Assembly: GCA_019753405.1 (NCBI GenBank)
Contig: JAIKLF010000004.1
Coordinates: forward strand, 177,454-241,453
Reading direction: 5' to 3'
Source of the DNA: Murdochiella sp. Marseille-P8839
Lineage (GTDB): Bacteria > Bacillota > Clostridia > Tissierellales > Peptoniphilaceae
DNA: 64,000 nucleotides
Positions 61,209 to 64,000 of the stretch are shown in pieces; position 1 is the stretch's first letter, and each line of letters begins with the position of its first letter. Under the pieces are notes generated by a model. The model searched no databases and was not told the DNA's origin. It saw only the letters and a list, made by a program, of their open reading frames with translations. The position numbers and the translations under genes are program-made.

Positions 61209-61703
61209 TTATCCCTTTTCTGCACCTCGTGCCTTATGAAGTCCTTGAAGTCGCGCCAACAATTCCTTCGTACAGTCAGCCTTCTTTACCGCCAAACATT
61301 GGTTTGCACCGATCAGGAGATAAAAGTTGGTCTTTGTTTCCATCACTTGATACAGCTTGTTATAGGGCACTTCCGCGTTGCCGGCTTCCGTTTTTGCCGT
61401 CAAGCGATCCTCGTAGAAAACATATTCTACCCGATGATCTTTCGGCCACTGTTGCGAATAATAATTTTTATGCAGCGAACGCGAGTAGAGGCCGATCAAC
61501 AATAGCGGAAAAAGGAATGCGACAGCAAGGTAAAACACGCTCTCCTTTACATCTCCATTATCGAGATAGAAGATACTGAGCAGCAGCGTTAGCGTAGATA
61601 CAATGCCGCTTACGATGAAAAATTTTTTACGCTTGAGTGCCCAACACATCCGCTTGTATTCCGGATAGGTCATCTCCATTGTAGTTTGGTAAACGGGGTT
61701 CAT
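61209..61703 (-). CDS. YcxB-like membrane protein
   Basis: 164 residues: short N-terminus with TYPEYKRMCWALKRKK, two membrane helices (about 28-46 and 55-73), then a cytoplasmic beta domain with VEYVFYEDRLTAKTEAG and VPYNKLYQVMETKTNFYLLI. This is the YcxB-like C-terminal fold (PF14317), of unknown function. AAAGAGGAG precedes the ATG. It lies 14 bp after the broken Ig-like gene and is probably co-transcribed. Confidence 0.75.
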   Translation of the reverse strand: MNPVYQTTMEMTYPEYKRMCWALKRKKFFIVSGIVSTLTLLLSIFYLDNGDVKESVFYLAVAFLFPLLLIGLYSRSLHKNYYSQQWPKDHRVEYVFYEDRLTAKTEAGNAEVPYNKLYQVMETKTNFYLLIGANQCLAVKKADCTKELLARLQGLHKARGAEKG

Positions 61704-61717
61704 AGGAGCTCCTCTTT

Positions 61718-61933
61718 CTATTTTTCGAGTGGCTCGAAGGTATAGTTGACAATAAAATAAGCGGTCTTTCCTCGATTTTTGCCACCATTTTCCGTAACAT
61801 ATACATCCAGCTTTTCTTCAAAACCGTTTGCGACATCCTCTTCCGTTACGACATGAGTCAAAGAAGCCTCACCCACATCCGGTTGTTTATCATCTTCAGT
61901 GAGTTGAGCAATATAAGGAAAGTTCATCCCCAA
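61718..61933 (-). pseudogene. Detached C-terminal part of the zinc-ribbon/Ig-like gene
   Basis: 71 codons in the +1 frame relative to the upstream gene, with no ribosome site at the ATG. Residues such as AQLTEDDKQPDVGEAS, VTEEDVANGF and VYVTENGGKNRGKTAYFIVNYTF read as the natural end of an extracellular domain that starts in the upstream frame (HIGNEWSYYYQLNGETVE). The two frames overlap at 61896-61933. A single extra base around 61905-61920 (GAACTTTCCTTATATTGC region) would split one gene into two. It may be a true mutation or a sequence error. Confidence 0.6.
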
Positions 61934-62864
61934 CGGTCAGTGCCACTGTATTTTCTACAGTTTCTCCATTGAGCTGATAATAATAGCTCCACTCGTTGCC
62001 AATGTGAACATCATTTTCTTGACTATGTTGAACGTACAAATGCATTAACGCTTTTGTCCCGTCAACGCTCACCGCAACCATTGAAGAAGCCCCACCGGCC
62101 ACAGTAGCACTAATGATGCATTCCCCTCCACTCATAGCGGTAACATTGCCCTCTTCATCAACCGTAGCAACATGGTTGTCGCTCGACGTCCAAGTCAATT
62201 TTTGATCTTCGGCATCTGCCGGAGATATAGAGGCATTAATCTGCAGCTTTTCGCCTATGGCTAGTTCGCTTTTTGAAGCCGTTAAATTCACGGCTTCCAC
62301 TTTGATGGGTTCCGAGACAGCCACATGACTAGAGTCCGATTTTATAGAATCGGTGGAGGCCGGTTTCATAGAAACGGTCGTTGAGATCATCGAACTTTTG
62401 GAAGTATCCGCACGATCGGATGATTTTCCAAAAGCAGCAAGAACAAAATAAAGAACCCAAGCTGCAATAATAACGCCTATTTTGGCCTTCTTGTTTAGAT
62501 TCTTTTTTCTGGCCATCAGAATCGTGAGGGGCAAAGGAAAAATAAAAATCCATCCTAAAACCCACGGCCAAATTTTTTTCTTCTTTTTCGTTTCTGTCGT
62601 CGTGCCATTCTTAGCTACGGCAGCTTTATCGGAAACAGCAGTGTAGCCGCAATCCGGGCAGGCAGAAGAGTAGTAGTTTGTGCCACATCGCGGACATTTT
62701 TTTGCTTTAGTGCCGACTTTTACGCCACAATTTGGGCAATACTTTCCCTTATCAAATACGGTGCCACAATTTTCGCATTTGTATTGAAATTTATTGGCTC
62801 CACACGATGTGCAAATCACAACGGAATCCGGATTCTCCGCTCCACAGAATTGACAAACTTTCAT
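61896..62864 (-). CDS. Zinc-ribbon membrane protein with Ig-like (Big_2) domain, frameshifted
   Basis: 322 residues from the ATG at 62864 (GGAGGGG upstream). The N-terminal 75 residues hold four CxxC-type zinc ribbons (CQFCGAENP, CENCGTVF, CPNCGVKV, CPRCGTNY with CPDCGY). Two membrane segments follow (about 100-120 and 130-148), then a Ser/Thr linker and a bacterial Ig-like domain (about 190-265, VNLTASKSELAIGEKLQINASISPA). The last part (HIGNEWSYYYQLNGE) is cut by a stop after SLYCSTH, and the expected continuation is in the next frame (61718-61933). Function unknown. Confidence 0.75.
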   Translation of the reverse strand: MKVCQFCGAENPDSVVICTSCGANKFQYKCENCGTVFDKGKYCPNCGVKVGTKAKKCPRCGTNYYSSACPDCGYTAVSDKAAVAKNGTTTETKKKKKIWPWVLGWIFIFPLPLTILMARKKNLNKKAKIGVIIAAWVLYFVLAAFGKSSDRADTSKSSMISTTVSMKPASTDSIKSDSSHVAVSEPIKVEAVNLTASKSELAIGEKLQINASISPADAEDQKLTWTSSDNHVATVDEEGNVTAMSGGECIISATVAGGASSMVAVSVDGTKALMHLYVQHSQENDVHIGNEWSYYYQLNGETVENTVALTVGDELSLYCSTH

Positions 62865-63027
62865 CGCTTCCCCTCCCATTCTCCATTTTGCTTAAGAGAA
62901 AGTACATGAAAAAAATCTATTTGCGGGATCTCACCCCTATACCAAGCGAACCTTTATTATCTCCATCGCCCTACTCTATAGAACATATAACATCGCCGAA
63001 TTTTATGCATCAAGTCACATACGTTCT

Positions 63028-63056
63028 TTAACACGACGTTCTCTTCATATTATAAT
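63028..63056 (+). promoter_or_regulatory. Promoter of the 4Fe-4S protein gene
   Basis: TTAACA (63028-63033), 17-bp spacer, TATAAT (63051-63056), 38 bp before the start. The 229-bp gap between the two divergent genes holds no other clear element. Confidence 0.8.
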
Positions 63057-63093
63057 CTATCCAACGAGTTAAAGCCCGGAGGAGGATAGAATA

Positions 63094-63744
63094 TTGATTC
63101 GCAAAATCATTACCATTGAGGAAGAAAAGTGTAACGGCTGTGGGCTTTGCGCTCATGCCTGCCATGAAGGTGCTATCGATATCATCCACGGCAAAGCGAA
63201 GTTAACAAGAGAAAGTTTTTGTGACGGTTTCGGTGATTGTCTGCCAACTTGCCCCACAGATGCTATTCATTTTGAGAAACGGGAGGCTCCGGCGTATGAC
63301 GAAGTGGCCGTCAAAGCCCTTCATCAAGAACGAAAGTCCAGTTCACAGATGAAAAACAACGGCACTTCCTCCCACTTTACGTCTTGTTTACAGCAATGGC
63401 CGTGCCAAATCAAGCTTCTTCCGGAAAAAGCCGCGTTCTTTGAAGGCGCTAATCTTCTCATTGCTGCAGATTGCACCGCCTATGCCTATGCCAACTTTCA
63501 CGAGGACTTTATGCGTGGTCGAATCACGCTGATCGGCTGCCCCAAGTTGGATGCTGTGGACTACAAAGAAAAATTGACTGCCATTTTGTCCAACAATACC
63601 ATCCAAAGTGTAACCATAGTACGGATGGAAGTGCCTTGCTGTGGTGGACTTCAACGAGCAGCGGAGAGTGCGCACAGAGCCAGCGGTAAATGTCTTCCGT
63701 GGAAAGTCGTTACTATCTCGAGGGATGGGTGTATTGTGATGTAG
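63094..63744 (+). CDS. 2x[4Fe-4S] ferredoxin-type protein with C-terminal CCGG domain
   Basis: 216 residues from a TTG at 63094, with GGAGGAGG upstream. Two cluster motifs occur at the N-terminus: CNGCGLCAHACHEGAI and CDGFGDCLPTCPTDAI. A linker of about 40 residues leads to a domain with LLIAADCTAYAYANFHEDF, LIGCPKLDAVDY and MEVPCCGGL, found in a family of clostridial iron-sulfur proteins often near hybrid-cluster protein genes. It probably carries electrons or senses redox state. The partner is not in the window. Confidence 0.85.
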   Translation: MIRKIITIEEEKCNGCGLCAHACHEGAIDIIHGKAKLTRESFCDGFGDCLPTCPTDAIHFEKREAPAYDEVAVKALHQERKSSSQMKNNGTSSHFTSCLQQWPCQIKLLPEKAAFFEGANLLIAADCTAYAYANFHEDFMRGRITLIGCPKLDAVDYKEKLTAILSNNTIQSVTIVRMEVPCCGGLQRAAESAHRASGKCLPWKVVTISRDGCIVM

Positions 63745-64000
63745 GGGGGTAATAAAAAAGGTGTTGGGATAGGTTGATTGCGGTAGCGCCATCTACTATT
63801 TCCTTTCTGATAAAGCTTATCCCCGCGTGCTTCATGGATTTCCATTGGTCCAGTAACCTCCTCCAAGACAAACCCTCATAGCAGAACAGCCAGTATCGAT
63901 CCATGTCTGTTTCTATTAACTCCCTAACCACTTTATTAAGTGGCTTTACCTGTGTTGCATTCCTTTTCTATTGATAAGAAAATGATTACAATATCATTAC
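63745..64000. other. Right-edge region without an assignable gene
   Basis: 256 bp with no gene I can support. A minus-strand frame (about 63713-63931) encodes a charged, Trp-rich peptide without recognisable homology or a good ribosome site. A short AT-rich inverted repeat (ACTTTATTAAGTGG region, about 63930-63945) is present. It could be the end of a gene whose start lies beyond the window. Confidence 0.3.

Noticed and set aside
63713..63931. 72-codon minus frame at the right edge
   Set aside because: No ribosome site or homology; left as unassigned sequence.

Overview
The window looks like chromosome from an anaerobic, moderate-GC Bacillota (Firmicutes) bacterium. Signs include strong AGGAGG ribosome sites with some TTG/GTG starts, consensus sigma-A promoters, HrcA/CIRCE heat-shock control, a class A-type RNase P RNA, oxygen-independent ribonucleotide reductase (NrdD/NrdG), ThyX, HemW and a sodium-pump decarboxylase carboxyltransferase. 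The mix would suit a Clostridia/Tissierellia anaerobe such as a Peptoniphilaceae member, but that placement is a guess from gene content. There is no rRNA operon, prophage, complete insertion sequence or CRISPR array.

Layout. 1-2.1 kb: phospholipase C fragment, lipoprotein, rplM-rpsI. 2.2-6 kb: an AraC-type regulator facing a two-gene unit (small one-TM charged protein plus P1B ATPase) that resembles the ferrosome fezAB pair, then DUF554. 6.1-11.5 kb: RNase P RNA, nrdD with candidate NrdR boxes, a PadR/DUF1700/DUF4097 module, nrdG. 11.6-18 kb: a cysteine-peptidase-like unknown, a DUF296 protein, and an Lnr-like ABC-2 exporter divergent from its two-component system. 18-24 kb: thyX, decarboxylase gamma and alpha subunits, a toxin-antitoxin pair, an M20 peptidase, purine nucleoside phosphorylase. 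24-30.7 kb: MMPL pump with a secreted YhgE-like partner, rsmE, a DtxR-type regulator, hsp20 with CIRCE. 30.8-35 kb: TPP-riboswitch thiT, then pfoR-mtaB-prmA (minus strand). 35-46 kb: dnaJ, dnaK, grpE, hrcA, hemW, lepA, two signal peptidases, rpsT, holA. 46.7-56.6 kb: potABCD, YjiH transporter, tpx, thiI-cysteine desulfurase, a YprB-like nuclease. 56.7-61.1 kb: 14 tRNA genes (2+12) around acpP, degV, yitT and folA. 61.2-64 kb: YcxB-like protein, a frameshifted zinc-ribbon/Ig-like protein, a 4Fe-4S protein.

How parts work together. The heat-shock genes form one long minus-strand transcription unit (hrcA-grpE-dnaK-dnaJ-prmA-mtaB-pfoR), with a large hairpin between dnaK and dnaJ; hsp20, 10 kb away, carries a second copy of the same CIRCE variant. 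Iron handling may link the fez-like pair, the palindrome before the AraC gene and the DtxR-type regulator at 29.7 kb, whose metal site (Cys101, Glu104, His105) matches iron-sensing DtxR rather than MntR. The best candidate for a less-described system is the fez-like unit. The signal peptidase with a roughly 290-residue acidic cytoplasmic extension and the MMPL/YhgE pair are next.
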